A stretch of DNA of 64,000 bases from Drosophila pseudoobscura (GCF_009870125.1 NC_046683.1:25634129-25698128), one strand, 5' to 3'; counted from the first letter of the stretch, positions 42,322 through 53,420 are shown. Translations and numbers: made by a program. The notes: generated by a model from the letters alone, not told the origin.

Positions 42322-42590
42322 ACAATAAATACTTTAAGGGTTTATGTGCCCTGCATTTTGATCGTGGTATTGTATTGGGTATAATTTTGGATACATCTTG
42401 AGGCCACTAGCGACCGTGTCGGTCTCTGTGTAACAGCAGTTCAAATACTATCAACCATTAGTTTGGACTCACGGACTGACTTTCCAAAAGTCAAATATGC
42501 AACTGCCCTGGACTGCTTCCTTCTGATGAGTTTTCTCTATTTCATAGCCACTTTGCTAGAATTTGCAGGTGTTCATTATTTTACTAGGTC
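42322..42590 (+). pseudogene. Grd: Grd fragment 3 (M1-M3 coding exon)
   Basis: Matches 24440-24700 of Grd copy 1 (atactttaaagg, tttatgtgccctgcattttgatcg and onward) up to tgttcattattttacta. It covers the end of the 54-bp intron and the exon for M1, M2 and most of M3. In the receptor frame the serine codon tca of copy 1 (24498-24500) has become taa, and Arg in 'IHRE' became Leu. It is flanked directly by a Bel-Pao remnant on the left and an LOA remnant on the right. Confidence 0.85.
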
Positions 42591-44593
42591 TGATAACCTA
42601 GCTCGTGAGGTGGCTCAAAGGGGGCTTAGCTGAGGCCACCGGACGGGTCGCGGTTTGCGGATAGCGGAAGGCCTACCTCGGTAGGTGAGCTGCGAATAAG
42701 CGGGCATTCCTTATCCCCAAATGCCTACTGGAAGTAATCCCAATCACGGAAAGGCAGCGGCCCAAAGGACTGACCCTACCGGCTCTACAGCAGGTAATAC
42801 CTGCAAGATGGAAGGTCCCTGTGCGAACCCGAGGGGGTCCCATCCCGAATCCGGAGTGGGTGGTAATGCAACTCCCAAAGCTGACACCTTGGATAGGCAG
42901 CTAAGCAATATTGTGGCTGTCCGACCTTCTGGTACAGCGGAATGGGATGACTTGCCGTCAATAAGCGCCAAAAGCCAAACGCTACACCTACGCCGAAAAG
43001 AGGAGTCCTGGGCACATAGTTCATCGGCAAAGCCAGCCCATCAGCCGACTGGCTAAAGAAAGTGGAATTGGCCTCGGCTGTGCTCCCGGAGTTCACCTTA
43101 GAGCAGAAAAAGGTGGGTCTCCAAACTAAAAGGCAGCGCTTGCAGGAGACACCGGACCGGTGGAAAAGCGCTCCAGAGTGCTGCCCAACGTCTCCTTTGC
43201 GCAGATCGGCAAGGAGAGGATGCTAATCGTAGTCCTCGACAAAGTCATCGCAGAGGAGGGAATACCAAGGAGTCAGTGGAAGTGGGTGGAAGCGGCACTA
43301 GCCGACCGCTGCTTCGATCTCCTCGACGTAGACCCAGGACCACCACCAGTCTACAAGGATATGGGGTGGTTCCAGAGCAACAGCAAGACAATTAACTTGC
43401 GAGAAAGCACCTAAATATCTTTCTGCTCCATAATTATAATTATTATAGGAAAATGACCCTCCCAACGACCTTGTTCGCAAACTAGCCAATAATAGCGAAG
43501 AGTCGTTCAGAGACCTGCCAATAGGTTGTGATGCCAATGCTCATCACACCCAATGGGGGAGCACGGACACAAATGTAAGGGGTGACTAACTTTTCAGCTT
43601 CATCCTGGACTCAAACTTATTTATTTGTAATCGGGGCAACGACCCCACTTTTATAATTAAAAATTGGCAGGACGTTATCGACCTCACGATAGTGCCAAAC
43701 AAAGTATAAAACAGAATCAAGAGTTAGAAAGTCCTATAGGACCATTCCTTCTCGGACCATTGGTACATCGAGACCGAGACCGAATACACCGACTATATCA
43801 ATCCCAGAAAAACCAACTGGGAAATATATAGCACAACCCTGGAGAAACTACACCCTCCTAATGGCCCTATATGCCCGAACAAGAAAGACGACCTAAGCCG
43901 TCTTGTGAACAAGTTCACGGAAGCATGCAATAAAGCCTTCAAGGCAGCATGCCCTCCTAACAGACCAAGGGGGAAGAAGAAACCCCCTTGGTTGTGAAAA
44001 CAGTTAGACATCCTCCGCAGAAGCTGCAGGACTCTCTTCAATAGAGCCACAAAATCTAACGAGGATACTCACTGGGCAGACTATAAAACCAGTCTAGCAC
44101 TATATAAAAAAGAAAAAAAGAATGGCAAAAAGAGCCTCCTGGCAAAAATGTTGCTCCGAGATCGAGGAAACGTCGCAGGCCGCAAGACTCCGGCAGGTTC
44201 TCTCAAAAACTGCCCCTTCGGTAGGTTACCTTAAAAAGAATGATGGTACGTGGACCAACTCCAGTGAGTAGTTCCTACACATTCTACTAGACACGCATTT
44301 CCCAGGGTGCACAACCATCGAGCCGGCACACCTCCCAGGAGAGGGACCGGTAACCTCAATGGACCAGATCCTAACAAAACGGAACATAAACTTGTCAGTA
44401 AACAGCTTCAACCCGTTGAAATCACCAGGCCCGGACCAGGTAATCCAGTCCTAAATTCAGAAGGCCGGGGACAAGCCATCAACTGGCTAAAAAGTATCTT
44501 CAGGAAGATACTGGCGGTATGTACATTACCACAAGCTTGGCTTAAGGATAGTTTTCATCCCTAAAGCAGGTAAAGCCTCACACTCAACCTCGA
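42591..44593 (+). mobile_element. LOA-clade non-LTR element A (old, left part)
   Basis: Degenerate relative of LOA-B. ORF1 pieces at 42721-43056 and 43160-43414 ('VSFAQIGKERMLIVVLDK', 'GPPPVYKDMGWFQ'), endonuclease at 43500-43715 ('GCDANAHHTQWGSTDTN', 'DPTFIIKNWQDVIDLTI'), linker at 43960-44270, and the start of RT at 44530-44593 ('VFIPKAGKASHST'). Many stops. It is interrupted at 44593 by Bel-Pao B and resumes at 60973 about 200 codons further on in ORF2, so the RT core has been lost. Confidence 0.75.
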
Positions 44594-44653
44594 AAGCCGC
44601 TGGACCGGAGTCAACGTATAATTTAATTTGGAAAAAGTCTTCCGAATTTTCAT

Positions 44654-44671
44654 TGGCGCCCGAGCAGGGAC
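44654..44671 (+). other. Primer-binding site of Bel-Pao B
   Basis: TGGCGCCCGAGCAGGGAC one base after the LTR end. It is identical to the PBS of the unrelated gypsy-like element at 20944-20961. Confidence 0.75.
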
Positions 44672-45217
44672 ATCGGCATTCAGCATTTTCGTGGAAATTC
44701 GCAGTGACCTACAGTGCATCTTCGTTGGCTCGGCACAAGTCATTGCTTTCTGTTCTGTTGCGAATAGAGCTCTAGCTGGCTGGTTGCGCCTCTATTTGGT
44801 CACTGGTCTCAATTTTTGGTACCTTTTTGAATTGGAATACCAATTAAATAAAACATAAAGCAATAAAATGAACCAAAGTGAACAGCCAGAAACATAAAAT
44901 AGTTATATGTGGAATATTTTTCAAATGAAGAAAACTGCAAATTGATGAGGGTTTACTGTACTCGCTAATCATTTTGCGAAGTACCGCTTATTGGTGCTGC
45001 CTCTACTTCGGTAACGCTATCGTTGCGCCAAATTGTGCATAATTTGGCGGCGTTTGGTTGTGTGCATTGGCAGCATAATTTGTGTTTGTTTCGCTGAGTT
45101 AAACCCTCGCCCATACATAGTTTTTGGAAAACATTTTAATGTGTACATTGGCATGATAATTGTCAACTTTTCCGTTGCTGTTGTTGAAAATTTATCTATT
45201 GAAGCCGATACAATTTT
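44672..45217 (+). other. Leader of Bel-Pao B
   Basis: A/T-rich leader between PBS and gag. No gene seen; it includes ttgtgcataatttggcggcg-like repeats resembling the leader of Bel-Pao C (about 39275). Confidence 0.4.
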
Positions 45218-46265
45218 TTGTGGAAATTTCTTGTTTTTTCGTTCTGTTGTAAATCAATTACCAAAGAAGAAGGAGGGGGTTCAAAAGTCCTGCAAAAGTT
45301 AGTGACAGCAATGCAAAGACACGATACGGTGATGGGCGATCTAAGGCGTGTGAGAACGGCATTTGAAGAACAAACTATTTCGCTCAACTCTCTTAAAATT
45401 AAATGCAGACTCGAACAGACCGAAAATTATTGTAAAATGTTGATGGATATACAGGAAGACGTGGATTGTTTAAATCCCAATAACAATCTACGAGCATCGG
45501 TCGAGGATATGAGCTGAGTGTAAAAACTTTATAAGCCTTTTCGAGAGTTTGGTGCATAGTGACCCAATACTAACAAATGTGGAAAAATTTAACCACTCAC
45601 TGAACACTTTGAACACTTGAACATTGACGATGCATTGGTAACAGTTAAGGCGTGAAGAAAATGATTAGAAAGCTCTTGATAGTTTGAAGGAGGTTTACGA
45701 TAAAAAATATTTGATCTTTTCTGATACTTTTTCATAGTTGTTTGACATTCCCAGCACAACAAAAGCTTCTGCTTCATTCCTAAGGTCTCTCATTAACACG
45801 GTGTCAGCTATCTATTCCTCTCTGCAGTCGTTAGGAAGTGAAAGAGACATAAATAGCGCGATGCTAATTCACATAGCATGTCTAAAATAGATCCCACAAC
45901 GAAGTATCGGTTCGAAGAGCAACTGGATTAAGATAATCTACCATCTTGGTCCGAGTGCACAGCCCAGTTGAATCGGGGCTATCAGCATATAGCTGCCGAA
46001 GAGTCAAGTGAAGGACCCACTTAATGTTTAGTTTCATGTGCAAAGACGGATAGGCCAGCTGATTCGAAATGTAGCTATTGTCAAGCGGGGAATCATACCA
46101 TAAGCAATTGTCAATCGTTTAGTGCTCTTTCTGTTCTTCAACGGTTCGATATCACCAAGCAACTCCGACTGTGCATAAATTGTTTGAAGCCAGGTCATAC
46201 AGTGACGAGGTGCAAGACAGCAATTTCGATTAAATCGTTTTGCAGTCACAGCTGACATCTCCAAA
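45218..46265 (+). pseudogene. gag remnants of Bel-Pao B
   Basis: 45218-45517 is an open stretch with a coiled-coil-like region ('LRRVRTAFEEQTISLNSLKIK'). After several stops, 46065-46220 encodes two zinc knuckles (CSYCQAGNHTISNC and CINCLKPGHTVTRC). No intact gag frame remains. Confidence 0.65.
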
Positions 46266-47189
46266 ATGTATAGGCAAGATCAGGTCGCCGAAGAAGACCG
46301 AAATTTCCAATTGATTCTGTGGAGGAAGAAGGCTAATCTTGTTGTTCAAACGTATCGCCTGAACACGGTTACTTATGGGACAGCCTCAGCTCCATTTCTG
46401 GCCATCCGCTGTCTCGTCGAATTGGCAGACGTTTATGCTGAGTCGCATCCTGTTGCATCACAAGTCATAAAAAGTGAGTGCGCAGCACTCCAGTTATCAT
46501 CTTTACGGGCTCAAGTAAAACCGCTTCTGAACAAATTCATGATCGAAAGTGTAAACTTTTGGTCGGACTCCCAAGTCACCTTGTACTGGCTGGAAAGGGA
46601 TCCAGCCACGGCAGCAACGTTTGTGGCAAATAGGGTTGCTGAAATGCAGAAATCTTCAAGTGGTGTGATTTGGCGGCACGTTCCTACTGAGCAAAACCCA
46701 GCCTATTTAGTGTCACGTGGATCAGACGTAGACGGTGTAAAGTGCTCATTGTGGACTGATGGTCACCAATTCCTGCTCAGGAATTCTAAGGAGTGGCCAT
46801 GTCTACATCAGGTTGAGTTGTCCCCAGAAATGGAACGGTCGGAAAACAAGAGGTGTTTGGCGACACATTCAGTGGCAAAGTGTCAGGCCAATGAGTTCAT
46901 CGAGTTGATTGAAAGTTGCTCTTCTTTTGAGAAATTGCCTTGGAATATGGAATTTGTAAATGGGTTCCTTCAAGGAAGCAAGCGTAGTCGAGAGGTCGTT
47001 CTGTCAGCTAAAGAACTTAAGGTCTCATCACCTGTCACCGCATCTCCAGCGACTCAACTCTTTCATACATTCGAGCGTGCTCGACGGAGAAACGCTTCGA
47101 CTGATTCGTGTGTGAGGCAGGTTGCTCAACGCAGAAATTCCATACGACGCCAAATTTCCTCTGCTCCAAAGTCATGGTTTCGTTACTAA
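46266..47189 (+). pseudogene. RT-RNase H remnant of Bel-Pao B
   Basis: 307-codon frame. It begins at 'MYRQDQVAEEDRNFQLILWR' and 'YRLNTVTYGTASAPFLAIRCL' (RT palm, before the YVDD loop), then jumps without the YVDD loop into RNase H ('VNFWSDSQVTLYWL', 'ATFVANRVAEMQ', 'WRHVPTEQNPA'). So an internal deletion has removed the RT catalytic loop and the first part of RNase H while keeping the frame. Confidence 0.75.
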
Positions 47190-47865
47190 GGCACCAGGTC
47201 TGGCTAATTAATGCTCGAGAATCATGCACAAGGATCCTAAGAAATTGTGTGAACTGTGTCCGATACAAGCCAGTCCTACAGGGACAGATCATGGGAAACT
47301 TGCCAGCTCATAGAGTGCGAAGAGCTCGCCCCTTTTTGATTTGTGGGGTAGATTTCTGCGGCCCATTCTAGGTGTCACTCAAGAGACAGGCCCCCTATTA
47401 AGACATATGTAGCCGTCTTCGTCTTTTTTTTATCAAAAGCTGTTCACCTGGAGCTTGTTGCAGATTTGTCCTCAGATAGTTTTGTATCTGTTTTTTCGAA
47501 AGGTTCATCGGGAGAAGCACTAACGCCAGGGCACCTGCTGATCGAGCAGCCGCTTCTTTCGCTGCCGCCCGAATCAGATCAAGACGACAGATGCAGAAGG
47601 GGAAGCATCAGTTTTGGCAGGGCTGGTCCAAGGTAGTCTGATTATCCTGCAGGAGCGTCAGCAGTGGGCCTCCAAAGGGCCAGACTTGGACATTGGCTGT
47701 CTGGTGTTCGTCCACTAAGACAACACACCGCCACAGAAGTGGACCACATGAGTGGTGGCCGCAATCGTGGGAGAAGATGACAGAGTATGCGTGGCCGATG
47801 TGCGAACACCCACAGGCATAATTAAACGCCCCATAAACAAACTGGAAAAACTGCCAATAGACGGT
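47108..47865 (+). pseudogene. Integrase remnants of Bel-Pao B
   Basis: 'CTRILRNCVNCVRYKP' (zinc-binding region) and 'ICGVDFCGPF' (first catalytic Asp) at 47220-47370, then a deletion of the remaining core and 'LTPGHLLI' and C-terminal domain pieces at 47520-47865. Not functional. Confidence 0.7.
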
Positions 47866-47900
47866 TGAAGCACCAGAGGTCTTCAACGGGGCCGGAATAA

Positions 47901-48065
47901 TGTAACAGCAGAACTTAATTACATTACTACATAACTAACTACATAGCTTGCCGTGTGCGAGGATGTGAGCAAAGCTTTTGTTGTACTGCTCTCTGAGCAT
48001 GCAAGATCGGCTCTGTGTTGGAGTCGGGGAGTCAAGGATAGCAAGTTACTATTGCTATCTCTGGC
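47901..48065 (+). repeat. 3' LTR of Bel-Pao B, first part
   Basis: TGTAACAGCAGAACTT… after gccggaataa. Split by LOA-B; the remainder is 60823-60972. Confidence 0.65.
48051..48065. other. Target-site duplication of LOA-B, left
   Basis: attgctatctctggc, repeated at 60808-60822 after the 3' end of LOA-B. Length and lack of LTRs fit target-primed reverse transcription. Confidence 0.85.
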
Positions 48066-48550
48066 CGTCAGCCGTCGGGTGCTATAGGGGGATAAACGGA
48101 TGTCGGGTCGGCTCGTCACAACTGTAGACTTGGAAAGGGGCACGGGTGCCTCGGGTTCATGGCTTGCCCTGGATCCAAGGCGACTGTGCTCCGTGTCATA
48201 GGATACAGGTGGGCACGAGCGAACCGGCACCCGCCGTAACTGTACACACCGGCGGAAGTGCGACTATACTCTCCCCGTGAGGGCGGCTGGAAACAGGTCC
48301 TGGTACGGTCATGTCTCTGCCAGGATGCTGGCGAATTGTAGTCGGGCGGAGAGAAGAAAACTCTCAGTGAAATAACCCCAATCCAAGGTGACACTGTCAT
48401 ATGCCGAGGGATGCATGGCCGAGGGGATGCTCGGTAGCTTATATACGGACTCTGGGTACCTGCCGACCTCCAATTTTAATAAGGCTTCCCGGGGCACGTG
48501 GGCTATGCCCCGGGCGACTAACCCCTTCCCGCCTACTCGTGGGACCAAAT

Positions 48551-49663
48551 ATGCCAAATCTAAATATACAAACAAAAAACACCGCAAAGGAGCACGGCAC
48601 TCCTCCTAAAGTGCCGGAGGGAAAAGACCATCCCTCTACAAACGCATCTGGGAAACCAGTGCCCAAAAAGACGGGGAAGGAGACTAAGTCGGTCCACCGT
48701 CTCGAGGCAGCAGGCGCTGTGAGGAGAGGACCGAAAAGCCAATCGGGCCAATCCACGTCGGGGGGCCCCAAGGGCGACCCGGTTACCGGGGGGGCGACCA
48801 TGCAGAGCGATATCGCGGCTGGCGGACCCCTTGGGACCGGGAACCCCTTGACAACCCCGGCAGGCGGCGCCTCTGCCTCGAAAGATAGGCCCAAGTTTCA
48901 GGACAAAAGACGTGCGGCCTTCATCCTGGGCAACGACGACCCGGTGTTCCTGGCGTCTGCCCAGGGAATCGAATCTCGGCGATGGGCCAAGACAGTCCTG
49001 CCCGACTACCAGCCAGCCAAAGCTGGCAAGGCCACAGCCAAGGCCCCAAGCAAGCGGCAACGCTCGGCGGAGGACACCGCCACACAAGTCCAACAGGCCA
49101 AGAGAACAAAGACATTGAGCAACCGCTCGTTTGCCGAGGTGGCGAGGGGAAAAACCCTGATTGGAGTCCTAGACAGGGGCTCTAAAGACGGGCAGATCCC
49201 TAGGGACAAGTGGCACCTCGTGGAAAACGAGCTCCTAGACCGTTTCCTCCAGGAGTTGGAGGAGAATGGAGGACCACCGCCCAAGTGTGAGGACGCCGGG
49301 TGGCACCAAGGCAGGGTGAAAGCCATCGCCTGCCAAGATGCTCGCTCGGCGGCCCTCTACGCGAAGGCGGTAGCGTCGCTCAAGGAGGTCTACCCAGGAG
49401 CCCAGCTGGAGGTCGTGAAGTGGGAGGACATCCCCAGCAAGCCGAGGGCCAGAGCGTGGGTCTCGGCGAAGCCTGCAGAGCCGGATAAGATTCTCCGGAT
49501 TCTGCAGGTCTGCAACCCCCACCTTCCCACAGCCGATTGGAAGGTGGCCAAAGTAGAGGAGAGCAACGGGCAGAGGCGCCAAATTATCCTCGTCCTGAAT
49601 GAGGAGTCGGTCAGACTTCTCCACGACACGGAGGGCGCTGTGGACTACGGCTACAAGAAATAG
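48551..49663 (+). CDS. LOA-B ORF1 protein
   Basis: The frame is open from 48401, but the Met at 48551 (context ccaaATGCC) is the likely start because LOA-A has the same context at its ORF1 start (42721); this gives about 370 residues. The N-terminal ~130 residues are low-complexity and basic (Lys, Gly, Pro, Ser). The C-terminal part contains 'SFAEVARGKTLIGVLDRG', 'WHLVENELLDRFLQEL' and 'PRARAWVSAKP', resembling the DUF4780-type domain of LOA/R1 ORF1 proteins. No CCHC knuckles are seen. It would bind the element RNA. A short open frame in -1 (to 49962) continues beyond the stop, which hints at a lost or shifted C-terminal extension. Confidence 0.75.
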   Translation: MPNLNIQTKNTAKEHGTPPKVPEGKDHPSTNASGKPVPKKTGKETKSVHRLEAAGAVRRGPKSQSGQSTSGGPKGDPVTGGATMQSDIAAGGPLGTGNPLTTPAGGASASKDRPKFQDKRRAAFILGNDDPVFLASAQGIESRRWAKTVLPDYQPAKAGKATAKAPSKRQRSAEDTATQVQQAKRTKTLSNRSFAEVARGKTLIGVLDRGSKDGQIPRDKWHLVENELLDRFLQELEENGGPPPKCEDAGWHQGRVKAIACQDARSAALYAKAVASLKEVYPGAQLEVVKWEDIPSKPRARAWVSAKPAEPDKILRILQVCNPHLPTADWKVAKVEESNGQRRQIILVLNEESVRLLHDTEGAVDYGYKK

Positions 49664-49962
49664 TCGTAGTACAATACAAGTCCGACTCCAAAGGCATGCA
49701 GCCGACGGTCGAGCCAGACCTGGAGCCCCCGGAGATCCCTAGTACGGAGATCAAGCCTGCGGTGTCAGACGTGGCATCAGTGGGTTCGGATGACATTTTA
49801 GATGGTTACGTCTCAGACGTGAGCGATCTCACTAGGGATCTCAAACACATCGGGGTCGCGGAGGAGTTGGACTCTTCGGAGAGCGACCACGAAAGGACAA
49901 TGGTGGAGGTGGACCTCAGGAATGTCACTGATACTCCTGCAGATAAAACTCCACCATTGTAA
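49664..49962 (+). pseudogene. Possible C-terminal extension of LOA-B ORF1 (-1 frame)
   Basis: From the ORF1 stop onward the -1 frame is open for ~100 codons, very acidic ('PDLEPPEIPSTE', 'SDVSDLTRDLKHIGVAEELDSSESDHE') and overlaps the start of ORF2 by 41 nt. It may be the original end of ORF1, cut off by a small indel near 49655, or be reached by frameshifting. No classic slippery heptamer is seen. Confidence 0.45.
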
Positions 49963-52193
49963 GGCAGCATGCGCTGCTCTTCTGCTCCACCTAGCCAAGG
50001 GTGGAGCCGACATAGTCCTCATTCAGGAGCCCTGGATCCTCGGAAATAGGGTCTCTGGTCTGAGGACTCCTGACTATAAGCTATACGTAGCTGACTCCGC
50101 AGGTAAAACTCGCACCTGCATCCTTGCAAAAAGAGATTTGCACTTATTTTTGCTCCCAAATTTCAGCAATGAAGACCAAACAGCAGTGAGCCTCGAAGGC
50201 CAGGGGTGCTCACTGAGAATCTGCTCCACGTACATGGGTCACGACCAACCAGACCCCCCTCCACAGGCGCTCAGGGCGCTAATCACAGACTGCGAGGCCA
50301 AGGACATCGGCCTAATCGTAGGGTGCGACGCCAACGCACACCACTGCCAGTGGGGAAGCACTGACACCAACGAAAGGGGTGAGTACCTCTTCAACTATTT
50401 ACTGACCACTCAGATGGTCCTTTTAAATAGGGGGAGTGATCCCACCTTCATTATTAAAAACCGCAAGGAGGTCCTGGACCTCACACTTGCCTCTCACGAG
50501 TTACACGGGAACATCGTATCCTGGAGGGTCCTGGAAGAGCACTCCTTCTCGGACCACAGGTACGTGGAAACCGTATTCTCTTTTTCACTACCGAGACCAG
50601 CTCAATTTCGTAACCTTAGGCGGACAAACTGGGCTCGGTACTCAGACCATCTCTGTCGTGTTCTCCCTGAGACTCCACCTGAGGAAGAGATCTCCAGGGA
50701 AGCCACGAGTCATCTTGTTAAACTATTTACCGACGCCTGCAATGAGGCGCTCGATAAATCCTGCCCCTCTAGCAAGAGCAGAGGCCGGAAGAAACCTGAA
50801 TGGTGGAATCCGAAACTGAGGGAACTCCGGAAAGCCTCCCGAAGACTCTTCAATAAAGCTAAGGCCGAAAACGCTGAGCAGAACTGGGCCGATTACAAGG
50901 CCAGTCTGTCAGTTTACAATAAAGAACTGAGGAAAGCCAAACGCGCCTCATGGCGTAAGTTCTGTAGCGACATTGAGAATAACTCGGAAGCCTCGCGCTT
51001 CCGCAAAGTTCTCTCGAAGACTACACCCACTCTGGGCTACCTGAAGAACGCCGACCAATCATGGACAACGTCCAGTAATGAGTCGCTAAATCTTCTCCTT
51101 AGCACCCACTTTCCCGGCTGCGATGAAAACAGACCACACTACATCGCGGCTCCCTCCGTTGCCTCAAGTGGTATCATGAACCTGCTAAGCCAGGAGAACA
51201 TTTCGTGGGCAATAAAAAGCTTCAAACCATACAAATCCGTGGGACCAGATGGCATCATCCCTGCCCAACTGATTCACGCTGGACAAAAAGGCACTAGTTG
51301 GCTCAAAAGGATATATGAGGGAATCTTCTCCCATGGATATATCCCGGAAACCTGGCTTCATACCAAAGTCGTCTTCATCCCCAAGGCAGGCAAGCCCTCG
51401 CACACTGCCCCCAAAGATTTCAGACCCATAAGTCTATCGTCCTTCCTTCTGAAGACGATGGAACGGCTTTTGGGGATGCATCTCACGGTAAATATTCCGC
51501 CTAGTCTATTCTCAGACTCCCAGCATGCCTATCGGAAAGGAAGATCCACCGAAACGGCCCTACACACGATCACATCAATCATACAAGCGTCCATCAACTG
51601 TAAGGAATACACCCTGGTAGCCTTCCTGGACATAGAAGGCGCCTTTAATAACATCCTAACGACCGCCATCACGGGTGCACTGACGGAACTGGGGGTTGAC
51701 TCCCGGACGGTGAGCCTGATCGATCAGATGCTACAATGCAGGACGGTTGAAGCATCACTGGGGACGTCAACGTCCACCAGATTTGTCAGTAGAGGCACCC
51801 CGCAGGGCGGAGTCCTCTCGCCCCTCCTATGGAACGTGGCAGTGAACGAACTGCTGCGGGAGATAGAGGGGGGTGGCTGCCGCGTGGTGGCGTATGCGGA
51901 CGATGTTGCTATAGCATTCTCGGGTAAATTCCCGCAGACGCTATGTGAGTGCCTGACAAGCACTCTCATGAAGATGTCAAAATGGGCAGACAAATGCGGG
52001 TTAGGCGTCAACCCGTCTAAAACGGAACTGGTGCTCTTCACTAGGAAGTACAAAGTACCGGCACTGATTCCCCCAAGACTATGTGGGGAAGCGCTAATCT
52101 TCAGCAACAACGCCAAGTATCTTGGTCTAATCCTCGATAGAAAGCTCGATTGGAAACTGAGCATAGAGGATAGAGTAAAGAAGGCCACAGTAG
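49922..52193 (+). CDS. LOA-B ORF2, first part: endonuclease and RT
   Basis: ORF2 begins here and runs to 52193, where the mdg1-like LTR is inserted. Residues ~1-220 are an APE-type endonuclease ('ADIVLIQEPW', 'VGCDANAHHCQWGSTDTN', 'VLDLTLAS', 'HSFSDHRYV' with the catalytic SDH). RT spans ~400-720 with 'AYRKGRSTETAL', 'FLDIEGAFNN', 'GTPQGGVLSPLLWN' and the catalytic YADD at 51893-51904, all intact. The whole of ORF2 (with 59340-60661) is 3,594 nt, exactly 1,197 codons plus stop, so the insertion did not add any frame damage. As it stands the protein is interrupted and stops inside the inserted LTR. Confidence 0.85.
52190..52193. other. Target-site duplication of mdg1-like element, left (GTAG)
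   Basis: GTAG before TGTAGTATGTG; repeated at 59336-59339 after the 3' LTR. Confidence 0.9.
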
Positions 52194-52573
52194 TGTAGTA
52201 TGTGCATATATTGAGTGTACACTGTACCCAATGGTTAACAATAAATGTATCAGCAACACATTGTTGCAGTACACAAACAAAACCACTTCAAGTGAGCGTG
52301 CAATATGATCGCCGCTTATGCGCTAAGCTAAGTCAGCATTCCCACGCTGACCACTTGAAGCATATATATATATACACATATGTACATACGGCTCTTGCCC
52401 TCTCGATTATGCTGATAAGACAAATATGTATGAAGCCGCTCCGCTGTTGGCGTAACCGGCAGCGCAGCTATGCGGTCTGAGTTATAAGAATAAATTCAAT
52501 AAAGACATTCTTAAAACCGAAGTCAAACGGCACAGACGTGCCAGTGTTATAATTGTAATATTGACATATTACA
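52194..52573 (+). repeat. 5' LTR of mdg1-like element
   Basis: 380 bp from TGTAGTATG to ATATTACA. It contains a (ta)n/(ca) stretch around 52361-52385 and aataaattcaataaag near 52487, the likely polyadenylation signal of the R region. I saw no difference from the 3' LTR. Confidence 0.93.
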
Positions 52574-52587
52574 TGGCGACCGTGACA
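52574..52587 (+). other. Primer-binding site, tRNA-Arg type
   Basis: TGGCGACCGTGACA immediately after the LTR. This is the site used by mdg1 and 412. Confidence 0.85.
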
Positions 52588-52732
52588 AGTGTCACGAACA
52601 TGTAGAACATATGTTAAAATAAATCACATAAGAAAAAAAGCGGAGAGCGAGCGGCGAGAGCGGACAACAACAGCAGGCACCACTGGAAGCAGCAGGAAAT
52701 GGAGCGGAACTGAACGCAGTAAGTAGAGTGGT

Positions 52733-53089
52733 ATGTGTGGCAAAAGAGGCGGCGTAGTAAAACGCCTGAGAGCCAGAAGGGCAACACTACTAAAACTGCT
52801 AAATAGCAACGATAATTTGCCGTGGAGCACATCTGTGAAATTACACACAGAGCTCGATCACATCAAATTGTTGCTAGCAGAAAAGAAAATGAAAGAGCCA
52901 ATGCACACAACCACCTACACTGCAATACGAAATATCAGTAAAATATTAACCGTAACTCCACCACCCCAAACGACGGAAATAGCAAAGCCAAGGAAGACCT
53001 GCCCGAACGACTGCGAGGGACCTCTACACTCGCCGCATTGCGAGTACACCTGTGCAGCCTGCACCGGTGCCCCAACAGAGAAGCAGTAG
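52733..53089 (+). CDS. Leader ORF-A of mdg1-like element, 118 aa
   Basis: Short open frame between PBS and gag. The N-terminal part is basic and helical ('VKRLRARRATLLKLL'), and the C-terminal part has a cluster of cysteines and a histidine ('CPNDCEGPLHSPHCEYTCAAC') that could bind zinc. I do not recognise it and translation is unproven; the frame may be fortuitous. Confidence 0.4.
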   Translation: MCGKRGGVVKRLRARRATLLKLLNSNDNLPWSTSVKLHTELDHIKLLLAEKKMKEPMHTTTYTAIRNISKILTVTPPPQTTEIAKPRKTCPNDCEGPLHSPHCEYTCAACTGAPTEKQ

Positions 53090-53420
53090 CAGCCTGTGCA
53101 GCCAGCACCGGCCTCGTCTAGCGCAACAAGCTAGACCCGGAGCAGTGAACCGACAGCGCTTCCTAGAGCGCCCACCGCCAAACAAAATTTTTTTTAAAAA
53201 ATGCCTGCGATGCATACAACTTAACTGTAAGATCTAAAATTGTAAAATTGAGCGGAATAACATCTGCCCAATTAGAGTGAGGCCTGTAAAGCCACACAAA
53301 CACTAGGCAGGAAGAAATGTAAAAAAAAAAAAAACTGAAAAAAATATATATAAATTATAAATGAATTTCAACAATTAACAAAGAATCTATACAGTAGTAT
53401 AAAAGAAAAAAAAAGGAAAT

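Larger units (their letters stand above)
44594..48065 (+). mobile_element. Bel-Pao element B (left part, up to LOA-B insertion)
   Basis: Starts in the last ~60 bp of a 5' LTR (ggaccggagtcaacgtataatttaatttgg … ttttca, end 44652), followed by a PBS. Internal: gag pieces (45218-45517, 46040-46260), RT/RNase H (46266-47189), integrase (47108-47371, 47520-47865). The 3' LTR begins TGTAACAGCAG at 47901 and is interrupted at 48065 by LOA-B; it resumes at 60823 and ends at 60972 in the same 60-bp tail. The reconstructed 3' LTR length is about 315 bp. Same family as Bel-Pao C by LTR tail and PBS. Confidence 0.8.
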
